Numbered from the stretch's first letter, positions 17,659 to 27,609 are shown. The stretch is DNA of 64,000 bases from Rhodospirillales bacterium (GCA_016710335.1 JADJXQ010000007.1:175013-239012), one strand, 5' to 3'. The notes: generated from the sequence alone by a model not told the origin. Translations and numbers: made by a program.

Positions 17659-18843
17659 ATGGTTCCGGGTACGACATGCGCTCCCGCGCGTGATCTCGGC
17701 GATCTCGATGGCTATCGTGGTGCGCTCGGCGGCGTGAACCGCCGCGACTTTCTGAAATTCTGCACCGGCGTCGCGGCGGCGCTCGGATTGTCTCCGGGGC
17801 TCGGGGTGCGCATCGCCAACGCGGCGACGGCGGCGGCGCGGCCGCCGGTTTTCTGGCTTTCCGGCCAAGCCTGCACCGGGTGCACCGAGACGCTTTTGCG
17901 GGCGTATCATCCCACGCTCGAAACCCTCATCCTCGACATGATCTCGCTCGACTACCACGAGACGCTGTGCGCCGGCGCCGGGCATCAGGCCGAAGAGTTC
18001 AAAGATCAGTCCATGAAGAAGAACTGGGGCAAGTATGTCCTGATCGTCGACGGCGCCATCCCCACCAAGGACGACGGCATCTACTGCAAGGTCGCCGGGC
18101 AGACCTTTCTCGACAGCGTCAAGTACGCCGCCGACGGCGCAGCGTGGATCATCTCCATGGGATCGTGCTCGTCGTGGGGCGGCATTCCGGCGAGCGACCC
18201 CAACCCGACCATGGCCAAGGCCGCGCATGAGGTGCTGCCCGACAAGACCGTTGTCAGCATACCGGGCTGCCCTCCCAACCCCTACAACCTGCTTTCCACG
18301 ATCCTTTATATCCTCACCTTCGGCAAGGCGCCCGAACTCGACGCCAAGAACCGCCCGACCTTCGCCTACGGCCGTCTGATCCACGACAACTGCGAGCGTC
18401 GCGGGCACTTCGACGCCGGCCGCTTCGCGCTGGAATTCGGCGACGCGGGCCACCGTCAGGGCTGGTGCCTCTACAAGCTTGGCTGCAAGGGTCCGGAGAC
18501 CTGGGCCAACTGCCCGCAGATCGGCTTCAACGACACCGGAGAGTCGTCGTGGCCGGTCGGCTGCGGCCATCCGTGCTTCGGCTGTACCGAGCAGGGCGTC
18601 GGCTTCACGAAGCCGATCCATGCGTTGGCCAACGTGGTGTCGCTGACGCCGCCGACGCTGTTTCCGCGGGTTGCCGAAGAGAAGGGGCAAGGCATTTCGG
18701 CGGGGGCCGCGGCCGTGACCGCCGGCGTCGTCGGTGCGGCGGTCGGCGCCGGCGCGGTTCTGGCGACGCGCCTCGGCAAGCGCGCCCCGGGCGAGGACTT
18801 CGTGCCAGCGACCTACGAGGACAAGCGGGACAACCCCAACTAG
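17659..18843 (+). CDS. hybO: [NiFe] uptake hydrogenase small subunit
   Basis: ATG 17659 (MVPGTTCAPARDLG) follows GGGAGGGAAGAGG; an upstream TTG at 17644 lies inside that site. About 394 residues. The Tat signal NRRDFLKFCTGVAAALG is near residue 31. Iron-sulfur ligands follow in order: SGQACTGCTETLL, SMGSCSSWGG, SIPGCPPNPYN, HDNCERRGHFD, GWCLYKLGCKGP and CGHPCFGCTE. A C-terminal hydrophobic helix anchors it to the membrane (AAAVTAGVVGAAVGAGAVLA). It passes electrons from H2 oxidation through three clusters. The order hybO-A-B-C-D is that of E. coli hydrogenase 2 and related group 1 uptake enzymes. Confidence 0.95.
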   Translation: MVPGTTCAPARDLGDLDGYRGALGGVNRRDFLKFCTGVAAALGLSPGLGVRIANAATAAARPPVFWLSGQACTGCTETLLRAYHPTLETLILDMISLDYHETLCAGAGHQAEEFKDQSMKKNWGKYVLIVDGAIPTKDDGIYCKVAGQTFLDSVKYAADGAAWIISMGSCSSWGGIPASDPNPTMAKAAHEVLPDKTVVSIPGCPPNPYNLLSTILYILTFGKAPELDAKNRPTFAYGRLIHDNCERRGHFDAGRFALEFGDAGHRQGWCLYKLGCKGPETWANCPQIGFNDTGESSWPVGCGHPCFGCTEQGVGFTKPIHALANVVSLTPPTLFPRVAEEKGQGISAGAAAVTAGVVGAAVGAGAVLATRLGKRAPGEDFVPATYEDKRDNPN

Positions 18844-18852
18844 GAGACCGCC

Positions 18853-19945
18853 ATGTCTTTGAACCGTCGCGAGTTCCTGAGGCACGCAGCGGTTGGCAGC
18901 GCCACGGCCAGTCGCCGCCGCGGGCGTTTCCGGTTCCGCCGAAGCTTTGACCCTGATGCGGGAGCCGAAAGATCGGCCGGAAGGCGCCCTCGGCCTTCTC
19001 TACGACTCGACCGTCTGTATCGGATGCAAGGCCTGCGTCAGCCGCTGCAAGGAGGTCAACGGCATGCCGCCGGAGATCCTCCCCGACCAGCGGGAGTGGA
19101 ACCCGGGCACCTGGGACAGCCCGAAGGATCTGTCGGGGCGGACCCTCAACATCATCAAAGCCTACATGCACGGCACCATCGAGGAGAAGGACCGGGAGGA
19201 AAACGGCTACGCCTTCATCAAGCGTCAGTGCCTGCACTGCGTCGATCCCTCGTGCGTTTCCGCCTGCCCCGTCTCGGCGATGATCAAGGATCCGGAAACG
19301 GGCATCGTCCGGCATGATCCGGACCGCTGTATCGGCTGCCGGTACTGCGTGTACGCGTGTCCGTTCGGGGTCCCGAAATACCAGTTCGAGGGCGCGTTCG
19401 GCAAAATCGCGAAATGCCAGTTGTGCAACCACCGCCTGCCGGAAGGCGACATTCCCGGCTGCGTCGAGGCGTGCCCGACCGGCGCCACCCTGTTCGGCCG
19501 TGTCAAGGACCTCCACGAAGAGGCGCAGCGCCGCCTCGCCCTCAAGCCCGGCGACACGTACCACTATCCCCGCGGCGACATCTCTGACGTCATCCAGAAG
19601 CCGGGATCGACCCATGAGAAGGTGGTCGCCGCCGTCTACCGGCCGGAGGTCTATGGCTATGACGGACCTCTCGGCGGCACCCAGGCGCTCTATCTGTCGG
19701 CGGTCGGCTTCGACAAGCTCGGACTGCCGTTCGGCAAGGACCACTACGGGCGCGACATCCCCAACCACGCCTACGCGCGCGAGACGGAAGGCGTGCAGCA
19801 CTTCCTCTATACCGGCATGATCGCTCCGGCGGCGGTGCTTTCCGCCCTCGTCCTTTTGGCCTTCTTCAACACCGAGAAGCACACCAGTGAAGTGGATGCC
19901 GAAGCCGAAAGCGCTGAAGTGGACCAAGAAGAGACCAAGCCATGA
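18853..19945 (+). pseudogene. hybA: Hydrogenase ferredoxin-type subunit HybA, frameshift in the Tat signal
   Basis: The gene starts at 18853 with a Tat leader (MSLNRREFLRHAAVGSATA). Near 18912 the rest of the leader (VAAAGVSGSAEALTL) is in another frame, consistent with one extra base. From there the frame is open to 19945. The mature protein holds four 4Fe-4S motifs: CIGCKACVSRCKE, CLHCVDPSCVSACP, CIGCRYCVYACPF and CQLCNHRLPEGDIPGCVEACP, plus a C-terminal membrane anchor. It bridges the small subunit and HybB. Because the iron-sulfur part is perfect, an assembly indel is the likeliest explanation; if the indel is real, export would fail unless an internal start is used. It overlaps hybB by four bases. 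Confidence 0.85.
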
Positions 19946-21123
19946 GCACCGCGAACCAACGCACGGGCACCGCACACGAACATGCGCCCCTCGGCGGCCG
20001 ACTGGTGACGCCGGCGTTCATCATTCTCCTCATCGTGTTCTTCGTGGCCGCGATCGTGCTCTCGCAGCGCTTCCTGTTCGGCCTCGGCGAAACCACCAAC
20101 CTCAACGACGGCTATCCGTGGGGCATCTGGATCGCCATCGACCTGATCATCGGAACCGCCCTCGGGTGCGGCGGCTTCGTCATGGCGCTGCTGGTCTACA
20201 TCCTCAACCGGGGCGAATACCACCCGTTGGCCCGCGCCGGCCTGATGACCAGCCTGTTCGGCTACTCGCTCGGCGCGTTCGCGGTCATGATCGACCTCGG
20301 GCGCTGGTGGCAGGGCTACAACATCCTGCTCCCGTGGCTGTGGAACGTGAACTCGGTGCTGCTGGAGACGGCGCTCTGCATCTTCGCTTACATCATCGTT
20401 TTGTCGATCGAGTTCCTGCCGGCGGTGTTCGAGCGCTTCGGCATGAAGGAAGCGCGTCGACGCATCCATCGCGTCATGTTCGTGTTCACCGGGCTAGGGG
20501 TCTTGTTGCCGATGATGCACCAGTCCTCGATGGGGACGGTGGTGATCATCCTCGGCTATCAGCTGTCGCCGCTGTGGCAGTCGCAACTCCTCACCCTGCA
20601 CTTCCTTCTGACCGCGCTGACCATGGGCTACGCGGTGGTCGCGTTCGAGTCGGTGCTGGCGTCGGTGGCGTTCAGGCGCCCTTACGAGATGTCGCTGCTC
20701 GGCAAGCTGTCGGTCATCATGGGCTGGGTGATGCTGGTTTTCTTCATCGTCCGCTACCTGGACGTGATCCGCGTCGGCGGCCTGCCGTGGGCGTTCACCG
20801 GCAACGTGCAGGCGCTGTCGTTCTGGGTCGAGTTCCTGTTCGCCGCCGCCGCGATCCTGTTGCTGCTGCCCAAGGGACTGCGGGGGCACCCACGGTATGT
20901 GTTTCTCGGCTCCACGTTCATGCTGCTCAACGGCTTTCTGTACCGGCTCAACTGCTACCTGATCGGCTATGACCCCGGCACCGGCTACCAGTACTTCCCG
21001 TCGGTGGGCGAGATCCTGGTGACCTTGGGCATCTTTGCGCTGCACATCATTCTCTACCTCGTCTTCGTCAAGCAACTGCCGGTCCTGCACGCCACCAGAC
21101 CGTCGAAGCCGGCGCCGGCCTGA
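19942..21123 (+). CDS. hybB: Hydrogenase membrane subunit HybB (NrfD/PsrC family)
   Basis: A 393-residue integral membrane protein with about ten hydrophobic segments, beginning TPAFIILLIVFFVAAIVLS and ending ALHIILYLVFVKQL. GYPWGIWIAIDLIIGTALGCGGF and the RWWQGYN loop are typical of HybB within the NrfD superfamily. It carries electrons from HybA to the quinone pool and lets the enzyme work without a cytochrome b. ATG 19942 overlaps the hybA stop. It is followed after 74 bases by hybC. Confidence 0.93.
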   Translation: MSTANQRTGTAHEHAPLGGRLVTPAFIILLIVFFVAAIVLSQRFLFGLGETTNLNDGYPWGIWIAIDLIIGTALGCGGFVMALLVYILNRGEYHPLARAGLMTSLFGYSLGAFAVMIDLGRWWQGYNILLPWLWNVNSVLLETALCIFAYIIVLSIEFLPAVFERFGMKEARRRIHRVMFVFTGLGVLLPMMHQSSMGTVVIILGYQLSPLWQSQLLTLHFLLTALTMGYAVVAFESVLASVAFRRPYEMSLLGKLSVIMGWVMLVFFIVRYLDVIRVGGLPWAFTGNVQALSFWVEFLFAAAAILLLLPKGLRGHPRYVFLGSTFMLLNGFLYRLNCYLIGYDPGTGYQYFPSVGEILVTLGIFALHIILYLVFVKQLPVLHATRPSKPAPA

Positions 21124-21197
21124 AGGTAGCGACTTCGGAGACACACGATCCGCCGCGCCGCGGCAAGACCAACAAGAGAGACTCTGGGAGTACATGC

Positions 21198-22895
21198 ATG
21201 CGCATCACCGTCGACCCCATCACCCGCATCGAGGGCCATCTCCGCATCGACTGCGAGGTCGACGGCGGCCAGGTCGCCGATGCCTGGTCGTCCGGCCAGA
21301 TGTGGCGCGGCATCGAGTTGATCCTCAAGGACCGCGACCCGCGCGACGCCTGGATCTACACCCAGCGCATCTGCGGGGTGTGCACCACCGTGCATGCCAT
21401 CGTCTCGGTGCGGGCCGTGGAGAACGCCCTCGGGATGGAGGTGCCGCTCAACGCGCAGTACATCCGCAACATGATCATTACGGCGCACGGCGTGCACGAC
21501 CATCTCGTGCACTTCTACCACCTGTCGGCGCTCGACTGGGTCGATCTGGTGTCCGCGCTGCAGGCCGATCCCAAGAAAGCGGCGGAGTTGGCGCAAAGCC
21601 TCTCCGAGTGGCCAGGCAACAGCGTCGAGAATTTCATCAAGGTCCAGAACAAACTCAAGGCGTTCGTGGAGTCGGGGCAACTGGGCGTGTTCGGCAGCGG
21701 CTACTGGGGCCATCCGGCGATGAAGCTGCCGCCGGAGGTCAACCTCCTCGCCGCCGTGCACTACATGCAGGCGCTCGACTACCAGCGCCGCGCCAACACC
21801 ATCGTCGGCATCCTGGGCTCGAAGACGCCGCACATCCAGAATCTGGCGGTCGGCGGCGTCGCCAACCCGATCAACTTCGAAAGCCAGTCGACGCTGACCC
21901 TGGAGCGGCTCTACGCCATCAAGAGGGTCATCGACGACATCGCCGGGTTCGTGCACAACGCCTACCTGGTCGACGTCGCTGCGATCGGCGCGCTCTACGC
22001 CGACTGGACCCAGTACGGCGCCGGCGTCACCAACTACCTCTCCGTCCCCGACCTGCCGCTCGACACCCGCGGCACCCAATTCGCCATGCCGGGCGGCTAC
22101 ATCAAGAACGGCGACATCGCCGGCTACAAGCCCATCAACGACTACCAGGACAAGTACTTCGAGGACGGCGTCAAGGAGAGCGTCAAGCACGCCTGGTACA
22201 AGGGCGACAAGGGCGCCCTGCATCCCTATGACGGCGAAACGGAGCCCCAGTACGGCGACTTCCAGGACGACGGCAAGTATTCATGGGTGAAGGCGCCGAC
22301 CTTCTACGACGACCGCGCCCAGGTCGGTCCCCTCGCCCACGTGCTGGCGATGGTCGCCGCCGGGCACGAGCCGACCAAGCAGCATCTCACCCGATTCCTC
22401 GACATCGCCGGCAAGGTCGCCGGCAGCCCGATTCCGCTGGCGGCGCTCCACTCCACGATCGGCCGTCATGCGGCGCGCGCGGTGCGCTGCGCGGTGCTGA
22501 TGGACGCCCTCGACGAGCAGTGGAACCTGCTCATGGCGAACTGCGCCAAGGGCGATTTCGCCACCTACAACAAGCCCCTGTTCCCCAAGGGGGAGATCCG
22601 CGGCTTCGGCTACCACGAAGCGCCGCGCGGCGTGCTGTCGCACTGGTGCGTCATCGACAACGGCAAGATCAAGAACTACCAGGCGGTGGTGCCGAGCACC
22701 TGGAACGCCGGCCCGCGGGACGAGAACGACGTCATGGGGCCCTACGAGGCGTCGCTGGTTGGCAACCCGATCGCCGATCCGGAGAAGCCGCTGGAGGTGA
22801 TCCGCACCATCCACTCCTTCGACCCCTGCTTGGCCTGCGCCGTCCATGTGCTGGATCCCGCCGGCGGCGAACTGGTTCGCGTCAAGGCTCTGTGA
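21198..22895 (+). CDS. hybC: [NiFe] uptake hydrogenase large subunit
   Basis: A 565-residue catalytic subunit. It opens with RITVDPITRIEGHLRIDCEVDGG. The first nickel-binding pair is in RICGVCTTVHAI near residue 56-67. The second pair is in DPCLACAVH at the C-terminus. After the His comes VLDPAGGELVRVKAL, the extension that the maturation protease removes once nickel is inserted. Length is normal for group 1 enzymes. It splits H2 at the outer face of the inner membrane, exported with HybO by the Tat system. The protease gene hybD follows 100 bases downstream. No hyp maturation genes are in the window. Confidence 0.96.
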   Translation: MRITVDPITRIEGHLRIDCEVDGGQVADAWSSGQMWRGIELILKDRDPRDAWIYTQRICGVCTTVHAIVSVRAVENALGMEVPLNAQYIRNMIITAHGVHDHLVHFYHLSALDWVDLVSALQADPKKAAELAQSLSEWPGNSVENFIKVQNKLKAFVESGQLGVFGSGYWGHPAMKLPPEVNLLAAVHYMQALDYQRRANTIVGILGSKTPHIQNLAVGGVANPINFESQSTLTLERLYAIKRVIDDIAGFVHNAYLVDVAAIGALYADWTQYGAGVTNYLSVPDLPLDTRGTQFAMPGGYIKNGDIAGYKPINDYQDKYFEDGVKESVKHAWYKGDKGALHPYDGETEPQYGDFQDDGKYSWVKAPTFYDDRAQVGPLAHVLAMVAAGHEPTKQHLTRFLDIAGKVAGSPIPLAALHSTIGRHAARAVRCAVLMDALDEQWNLLMANCAKGDFATYNKPLFPKGEIRGFGYHEAPRGVLSHWCVIDNGKIKNYQAVVPSTWNAGPRDENDVMGPYEASLVGNPIADPEKPLEVIRTIHSFDPCLACAVHVLDPAGGELVRVKAL

Positions 22896-22995
22896 GCGCG
22901 GAGGGGGAGAGGCGGGTGGCGCCGGCGAGATGATCGCTCGTGCTGCCGCCCGCCGGGCCTCCGGCCGTCGCTGACCGACAACCGGCAGGCGCACC

Positions 22996-23508
22996 ATGTC
23001 GATCCTGATCCTCGGCGTCGGCAATATCCTGCTGTCGGATGAAGGAATCGGCGTGCGGGTGGTGGAGGCGTTCGAGAAGCGCTACGCCGTGCCGGAGGAC
23101 GTCGAAATCGTCGATGGCGGCACCGCCGGGATGGACCTGCTCGACGTCATCGAGTACCGCGACCACGTCATCGTCGTCGACGCGGTCAAGACCGGCAGGC
23201 CGCCCGGGACCGTCGTGCGGCTGACAGGCGACGACGTGCAGGGGTTCTTCCGCACCAAGATATCGCCGCACCAGCTAGGCCTCTCGGAGGTGCTGGCGGC
23301 GCTGTCGCTCCTCGACGCCAGTCCCGGCGGCGTCACCATCATCGGCGTCGAGCCGCTCGACTTTTCCACCAGCCTCGACCTGTCTCCGACGATCGCCGCC
23401 AAGCTGGACGCGATGGTGGAGATGGTGGCCGAAGACCTGACGGCATTGGGACGGCCGGCGGAGCGCCGCTCCCGGGCATTGTCGTCTACAACAACCCGTT
23501 GGCCTTGA
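22996..23508 (+). CDS. hybD: Hydrogenase maturation protease
   Basis: A 170-residue endopeptidase that clips the C-terminal tail of the large subunit. The start MSILILGVGNILLSDEGIGVRVVEAF contains the conserved Glu, DGGTAGMDLLDVIEYRDHVIVVDAVKTG contains the Asp, and FRTKISPHQLGLSEVLA contains the His, the three nickel-sensing residues of the family. The last ~20 residues (RPAERRSRALSSTTTRWP) are not conserved and run 23 bases into the convergent radC gene, so the C-terminal end could be affected by an indel. Confidence 0.92.
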   Translation: MSILILGVGNILLSDEGIGVRVVEAFEKRYAVPEDVEIVDGGTAGMDLLDVIEYRDHVIVVDAVKTGRPPGTVVRLTGDDVQGFFRTKISPHQLGLSEVLAALSLLDASPGGVTIIGVEPLDFSTSLDLSPTIAAKLDAMVEMVAEDLTALGRPAERRSRALSSTTTRWP

Positions 23509-24217
23509 ACGAGCACGCCTCGCGCCGACCGACGACGATATGGTCGAACAGCGCGATATCGAGCTTGTCCGCGGCTTCACGGATCTCGCGGGTCATGTCG
23601 ATGTCGCCGCGGGATGGGGTCGGATCGCCCGACGGATGGTTGTGCACCAGGATCAAGCCTGAAGCGCCCAGCTCGAGCGCCCGTTTCAACACCTCGCGCG
23701 GATAGACCGGGGTATGGTCGACGGTGCCCTTCTGCTGCACCTCGTCGGCGATGATGCGGTTCTTGCGGTCGAGAAACAGGATGCGGAAGCGCTCCACCGG
23801 CTCATCGGCCATGGCGGCGCGGCAATAGTCGAGGAGCTGCGGCCATGAGCTCACCAGCGGCCGCTCGCTGACCTCGCCGTAGAGCATCCGACGCGCCGAC
23901 TCCCGCACCGCCTTGAAGTGGGCGATGGTGCGCTCGCTGATGCGCGGATAGCCGGCCAAGCGCTCCGGCGGCGCCGCCAGCACCGCGCCATAGCTCTTGA
24001 AGTCGGCGAGTAGCTGCTTGGCCAGCGGCTTCACGTCGACGCGATCGACGGAATAGAACAACAAGAGCTCCAGAAGCTCGTAGTCCTGGAACCGCTCCGG
24101 ATCGCCGTCGAGGAAGCGCCGCCGCACGCGATCGCGATGGTTACGGTAATGGGCGTCCGGCTGTTCGACCGGACCGCGTTTCTCGCCCTCCGGATCAGGG
24201 GACTGCTGCCGCTTCAT
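23486..24217 (-). CDS. radC: RadC family JAMM/MPN domain protein
   Basis: ATG 24217 (MKRQQSPDPEGEKRG) overlaps the map stop as ATGA; the longer frame is unsupported. About 243 residues. It has an N-terminal helix-hairpin-helix-like part (DYELLELLLFYSVDRVDVKPLAKQLL, ERLAGYPRISERTIAHFKAV) and a C-terminal JAMM metalloprotease-like domain with the zinc motif LILVHNHPSGDPTPSRGDID. The family's role in DNA repair has been questioned, and its biochemical activity is not established. Its 3' end overlaps that of hybD. Confidence 0.9.
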   Translation of the reverse strand: MKRQQSPDPEGEKRGPVEQPDAHYRNHRDRVRRRFLDGDPERFQDYELLELLLFYSVDRVDVKPLAKQLLADFKSYGAVLAAPPERLAGYPRISERTIAHFKAVRESARRMLYGEVSERPLVSSWPQLLDYCRAAMADEPVERFRILFLDRKNRIIADEVQQKGTVDHTPVYPREVLKRALELGASGLILVHNHPSGDPTPSRGDIDMTREIREAADKLDIALFDHIVVGRREACSFKANGLL

Positions 24218-25053
24218 GCGTCCGCGAAGTTCGGCCGATCCAGGCCGGCGGGGCTCAGCGTAAACACCTCGTAGCCGTCGGCCGTCACCCCGATGGAGTG
24301 CTCGAACTGGGCCGACAGGGAGCGGTCCTTGGTCACCGCCGTCCATCCGTCACCGAGCACCTTCACCTCCCAGGTGCCGGCATTGATCATCGGCTCGATG
24401 GTGAAGAACATGCCTTGCTCGATGATCGGCGACTCCGACCTGACGCTGCTATCGTGGAAATGCAGAATATTCGGCGCATCGTGAAAAACCCGCCCGAGCC
24501 CATGGCCGCAGAAGTCGCGAACGACCGAGTAGCCGTAGCCATCGACATGTTCCTGGATCGCACGGCCGATCTCCGAAATCGGCGCGCCCGGTGAGACCCT
24601 CTCGATGCCCCGCCACATCGCCTCGAAGGTCGCGTCGATCAGCCGCCGCGCCTTTACAGAGGGTCGGCCGACCGCGAACATCCGACTGGTGTCGCCGTGC
24701 CAGCCGTCCAGAATGACGGTGACGTCGATGTTCAGCACGTCGCCCCGTTCCAGCTTCTTTCGCTCCGACGGGATGCCGTGGCAGACGACATGGTTGACCG
24801 AGGTGCATATGGACTTGGGGAAGCCGCGGTAGTTCAGCGGCGCCGGGATGGCGCCGTGGTCGCGGATGAACGTGTCGCACAGCCGGTCGAGCTCTCCCGT
24901 CGTCACGCCGGGCTGAACATGGGGCGTTATGAAGTCGAGGGTCTCAGCCGCAAGCCGTCCAGCGCGGCGCATGCCCTCGAAATCGTCAGGCCCGTGGATC
25001 TTCACCGTCCGGCGATCGACCAGTGCTGAACCTTCTCGCATGTTGTTCATCAA
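24214..25053 (-). CDS. map: Methionine aminopeptidase, type I
   Basis: A 279-residue enzyme that removes initiator Met from nascent proteins. All five metal ligands can be placed: the Asp pair in VLNIDVTVILDGWHGDTSRMF, His in FCGHGLGRVFHDAP, Glu in MFFTIEPMINAG and Glu in QFEHSIGV. CTSVNHVVCHGIPS is the substrate-binding His region. Several Met codons occur at the N-terminus (MMNNMREG), so the exact start is uncertain by a few residues. It overlaps radC downstream and the end of sfsA upstream by four bases each. Confidence 0.95.
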   Translation of the reverse strand: MMNNMREGSALVDRRTVKIHGPDDFEGMRRAGRLAAETLDFITPHVQPGVTTGELDRLCDTFIRDHGAIPAPLNYRGFPKSICTSVNHVVCHGIPSERKKLERGDVLNIDVTVILDGWHGDTSRMFAVGRPSVKARRLIDATFEAMWRGIERVSPGAPISEIGRAIQEHVDGYGYSVVRDFCGHGLGRVFHDAPNILHFHDSSVRSESPIIEQGMFFTIEPMINAGTWEVKVLGDGWTAVTKDRSLSAQFEHSIGVTADGYEVFTLSPAGLDRPNFADA

Positions 25054-25808
25054 TCCTCTACGCCCCCCGGTTCGCCACGCCGCAAGCCCCGGTTGCGGCT
25101 TCCGTCACACATGTCGATGACGCGGTCCAAATAGATGCCCTCGATGGACACCGAACAACCATAGCACAACATCTCCACGCCGTGCTCCCTGGCAGTCAGA
25201 AAAGCACGGCCGTAGGCGGGATCGATGTCCCGAGCCAACTCGAATCGATCGGCGTCCGGCCGCTGGATCAGATACAGCATGACGGCGCGGCCGCCGGCGG
25301 CGGCCACTGCCGTCAGTTCCGCGAGATGCTTGGCGCCACGCGCCGTCACCGCATCTGGAAACTCGGCCGGGCTCGCGCCGCCGCCGCGGCGCAAGGTCAC
25401 GTTCTTGATCTCCACATAACACGGCGGGCGGTCGTCGGATTCCAGCAGCAGATCGATGCGCGAGTTGCGGCCGTATCGCACCTCCCGGCGGAGGCTGGCG
25501 TACCCCGACAATTCCGGAATGCTCCCAGCCGCGATCCCCTCCGCGACCAGGCTGTTGGGGCGGCCGGTGTTGATGCCGACCAGTGCCCCGCCGACCCGCA
25601 CCAGTTCCCACGTCAACGGCAGTTTCCGTTTTGCATTCGGCGACCGCGACAGCCATACCTCGGAGCCGGGTCGGTCAACGCTCAGCATCGAGCCGGAATT
25701 GGGGCAGTGGGCGATGACCGCTTCCCCGCTATCGAGGATGACGTCGGCGAGGAAGCGCTTGTAACGGCGGACCAGCGTCCCCGGGATCAGCGGCGTTTCG
25801 AACCGCAC
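25050..25808 (-). CDS. sfsA: SfsA family protein (sugar fermentation stimulation)
   Basis: A 252-residue protein with the family landmarks in order: N-terminal FETPLIPGTLVRRYKRFLADV (an OB-like nucleic-acid-binding part), AHCPNSGSMLSVDRPGSEVWLS, then GRNSRIDLLL and PCYVEIKNVTLR, the Asp and Glu-x-Lys pattern of a PD-(D/E)xK nuclease-like fold. E. coli SfsA affects maltose metabolism and binds DNA; an actual activity has not been settled. It overlaps map by four bases and precedes it in the same leftward operon. Confidence 0.92.
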   Translation of the reverse strand: MRFETPLIPGTLVRRYKRFLADVILDSGEAVIAHCPNSGSMLSVDRPGSEVWLSRSPNAKRKLPLTWELVRVGGALVGINTGRPNSLVAEGIAAGSIPELSGYASLRREVRYGRNSRIDLLLESDDRPPCYVEIKNVTLRRGGGASPAEFPDAVTARGAKHLAELTAVAAAGGRAVMLYLIQRPDADRFELARDIDPAYGRAFLTAREHGVEMLCYGCSVSIEGIYLDRVIDMCDGSRNRGLRRGEPGGVED

Positions 25809-25811
25809 CGC

Positions 25812-26735
25812 TCAGGAACCCGCGGCCGGGTTGGCGCCGCAGCTATCGCTAAGCGGATGCTCGCGCACATCCAGGGCATCGGCGAGACGCGCCGTGGCGC
25901 TTCCGGGGCGAAGCGGCTTTTGCTGCGCTTCGTGCGGCGCCCACCCGGTCAGGTAGACGATCTGAAAAGTCGCCGGCACGCGTCCGTCGCCGTCGCGGCA
26001 GGAGTCCCGATAACGCGTCATGGCCTCCATCAGGGTTGACCGCCGGAAGAGCGTCCGCCGGCGCTCGATCACGGCGTTGCTCTCGCCCATGCCGCGCAGG
26101 TCTGACATCAGCCGCAACGGCTCCGCGTAGGACACCACGATCATGTCGGTATCGGCCACCGGCAACGCGAAGCCGGCCCGCTGCAGGAGCGCGCCGGCGT
26201 CCCGCACATCGGCAAACGGCGACACCCGCGGGCTGATCCCGCCTTCCACGGCCAGTTCCGCCGCCGCCAGCGCGGCGCGCAATTCCTTCAACGTCTCGCC
26301 GCCCAGCATGGCGGCCAGGAACAGCCCATCGGGCTTCAGCGCCCTACGGATCTGCGCGAGCGTTCCCGGCAGATCGTTCACCCAGTGCAGGCTGAGGACG
26401 CTGATGATCAGATCGAACGTCGCGTCCGGGAACGGCAAGGCCTCCTCGTCCGCGACCAGCCCCGGCATGGGCGCGCGCGCGACCATGTTCAGCGCCAGGT
26501 CGCTCTGCACCAGCGTCGCGATCCCGCCGCGCGCGCCGATCACGGCGGCGACCTGGCCCGTATGGCAGCCGAGGTCGAGGGCGAGCGGAAAGGCGCGGCG
26601 GATGTCGCTGAGACGGTCGGCCACCCGGTCCGCAACCTCCCGCATCAGGAAATCGAATTCATGGAGCCGGGCCGCCGCCCGCTCCCGATGGCGGCGCACA
26701 GCCTGACGGTCGAACACGAGCATCCCGTCAGTCAT
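25812..26735 (-). CDS. SAM-dependent methyltransferase (BioC/NDUFAF5-like)
   Basis: A 307-residue class I methyltransferase. Motif I is ALDLGCHTGQVAAVIGARG. A following acidic strand (LVQSDLALNMVARA), DATFDLIISVLSLHWVNDLPGTL and GLFLAAMLGGETLKELRAAL complete the SAM-binding fold. The DLIIS..LHWVND pattern and the location beside comF are typical of the alphaproteobacterial relatives of NDUFAF5 and BioC. The substrate cannot be told from sequence: arginine hydroxylation or methylation in complex I assembly or biotin precursor methylation are family options. It is divergent from comF, with about 90 bases between them. Confidence 0.82.
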   Translation of the reverse strand: MTDGMLVFDRQAVRRHRERAAARLHEFDFLMREVADRVADRLSDIRRAFPLALDLGCHTGQVAAVIGARGGIATLVQSDLALNMVARAPMPGLVADEEALPFPDATFDLIISVLSLHWVNDLPGTLAQIRRALKPDGLFLAAMLGGETLKELRAALAAAELAVEGGISPRVSPFADVRDAGALLQRAGFALPVADTDMIVVSYAEPLRLMSDLRGMGESNAVIERRRTLFRRSTLMEAMTRYRDSCRDGDGRVPATFQIVYLTGWAPHEAQQKPLRPGSATARLADALDVREHPLSDSCGANPAAGS

Positions 26736-26822
26736 GGACGCCGATCTGCAATCTTTTGTTGTTCCGCCTCACCATGTTTCGCTATATGGCATCAAAGGCC
26801 GCGACGATCAAAGGATCAGGTC

Positions 26823-27609
26823 TTGAACCCATTGCCGTTTCCGGCGGCCGAGGCAGGCTCGGCAGACGCGCTCGCGGTTCTGCGCGCATGGTGCACGCAG
26901 GTCATCGACGTGATCGTGCCGCCGCAGTGCCTGATGTGCGGCGAACTGGTGGACGTTCCGGGAACCTTGTGCGGAGACTGCTGGCCGCAGCTGCGGTTCA
27001 TCGCCGGGCCATTGTGCGAAGCCTGCGGCACGCCGTTCGGAATCGATCCGGGCGAAGGGGCGCTGTGCGGCGACTGCGCGCGCCGGCGGCCGGACTACGG
27101 GCAGGCGCGCGCCGCCTTCATCTACGACGAGGCCAGCCGCGGGCTGATCCTCGGCTTCAAGCACGGCGACCGCACCGACGCAGCGCCGGCGTTCGGCCGC
27201 TGGATGGCGCGGGCCGGCGCAGCGTTGCTCGCCGGCGCCGATGTCCTGGTCCCCGTGCCGATCCACTGGACCCGCCTGTTCGCGCGCCGCTACAATCAGG
27301 CGGCCCTTCTGGCGCACGCGGTGGGAACGGCGGCCGGCGTGCCGACCCTTCCCGATGCGCTGGTGCGCCGCAAGCGTACGCCGAAGCTGGGCGCCCTCGG
27401 CCCCGGCGCCCGGCGGCGCGTCGTGCAGGGCGCCATCGCCTTCAGCCGCGGGCGCCGCGGCAATCGCCGGCCGGCGGGTGGTGCTGATCGACGATGTCCA
27501 CACCACCGGCGCCACCCTGGCCGTCTGCACCCGCGCGCTGCTCCAGGCCGGCGCCGCCCGCGTCGACGTCGTGACTTTGGCGCGCACCGTGCGCGCCGAT
27601 GCCGGCTGA
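26823..27609 (+). pseudogene. comF: ComF family phosphoribosyltransferase-like protein, frameshifted
   Basis: The likely start is TTG 26823 (LNPLPFPAAEAG), preceded by AAAGGATCAGG. The N-terminal double zinc-finger of ComF is clear: PPQCLMCGELVDVPGTLCGDCW and PLCEACGTPF with GALCGDCARRRPDY. The PRT fold follows (VLVPVPIHWTRLFARRYNQAALLAHAV). Near 27449 the frame changes, consistent with one extra G in a GGG run; the protein resumes as AAAIAGRRVVLIDDVHTTGATLAVC, which contains the PRPP-binding loop, and ends at 27609. ComF proteins act in DNA uptake in competent bacteria, but many alphaproteobacteria with comF are not known to be competent. A draft indel is likely. Confidence 0.8.
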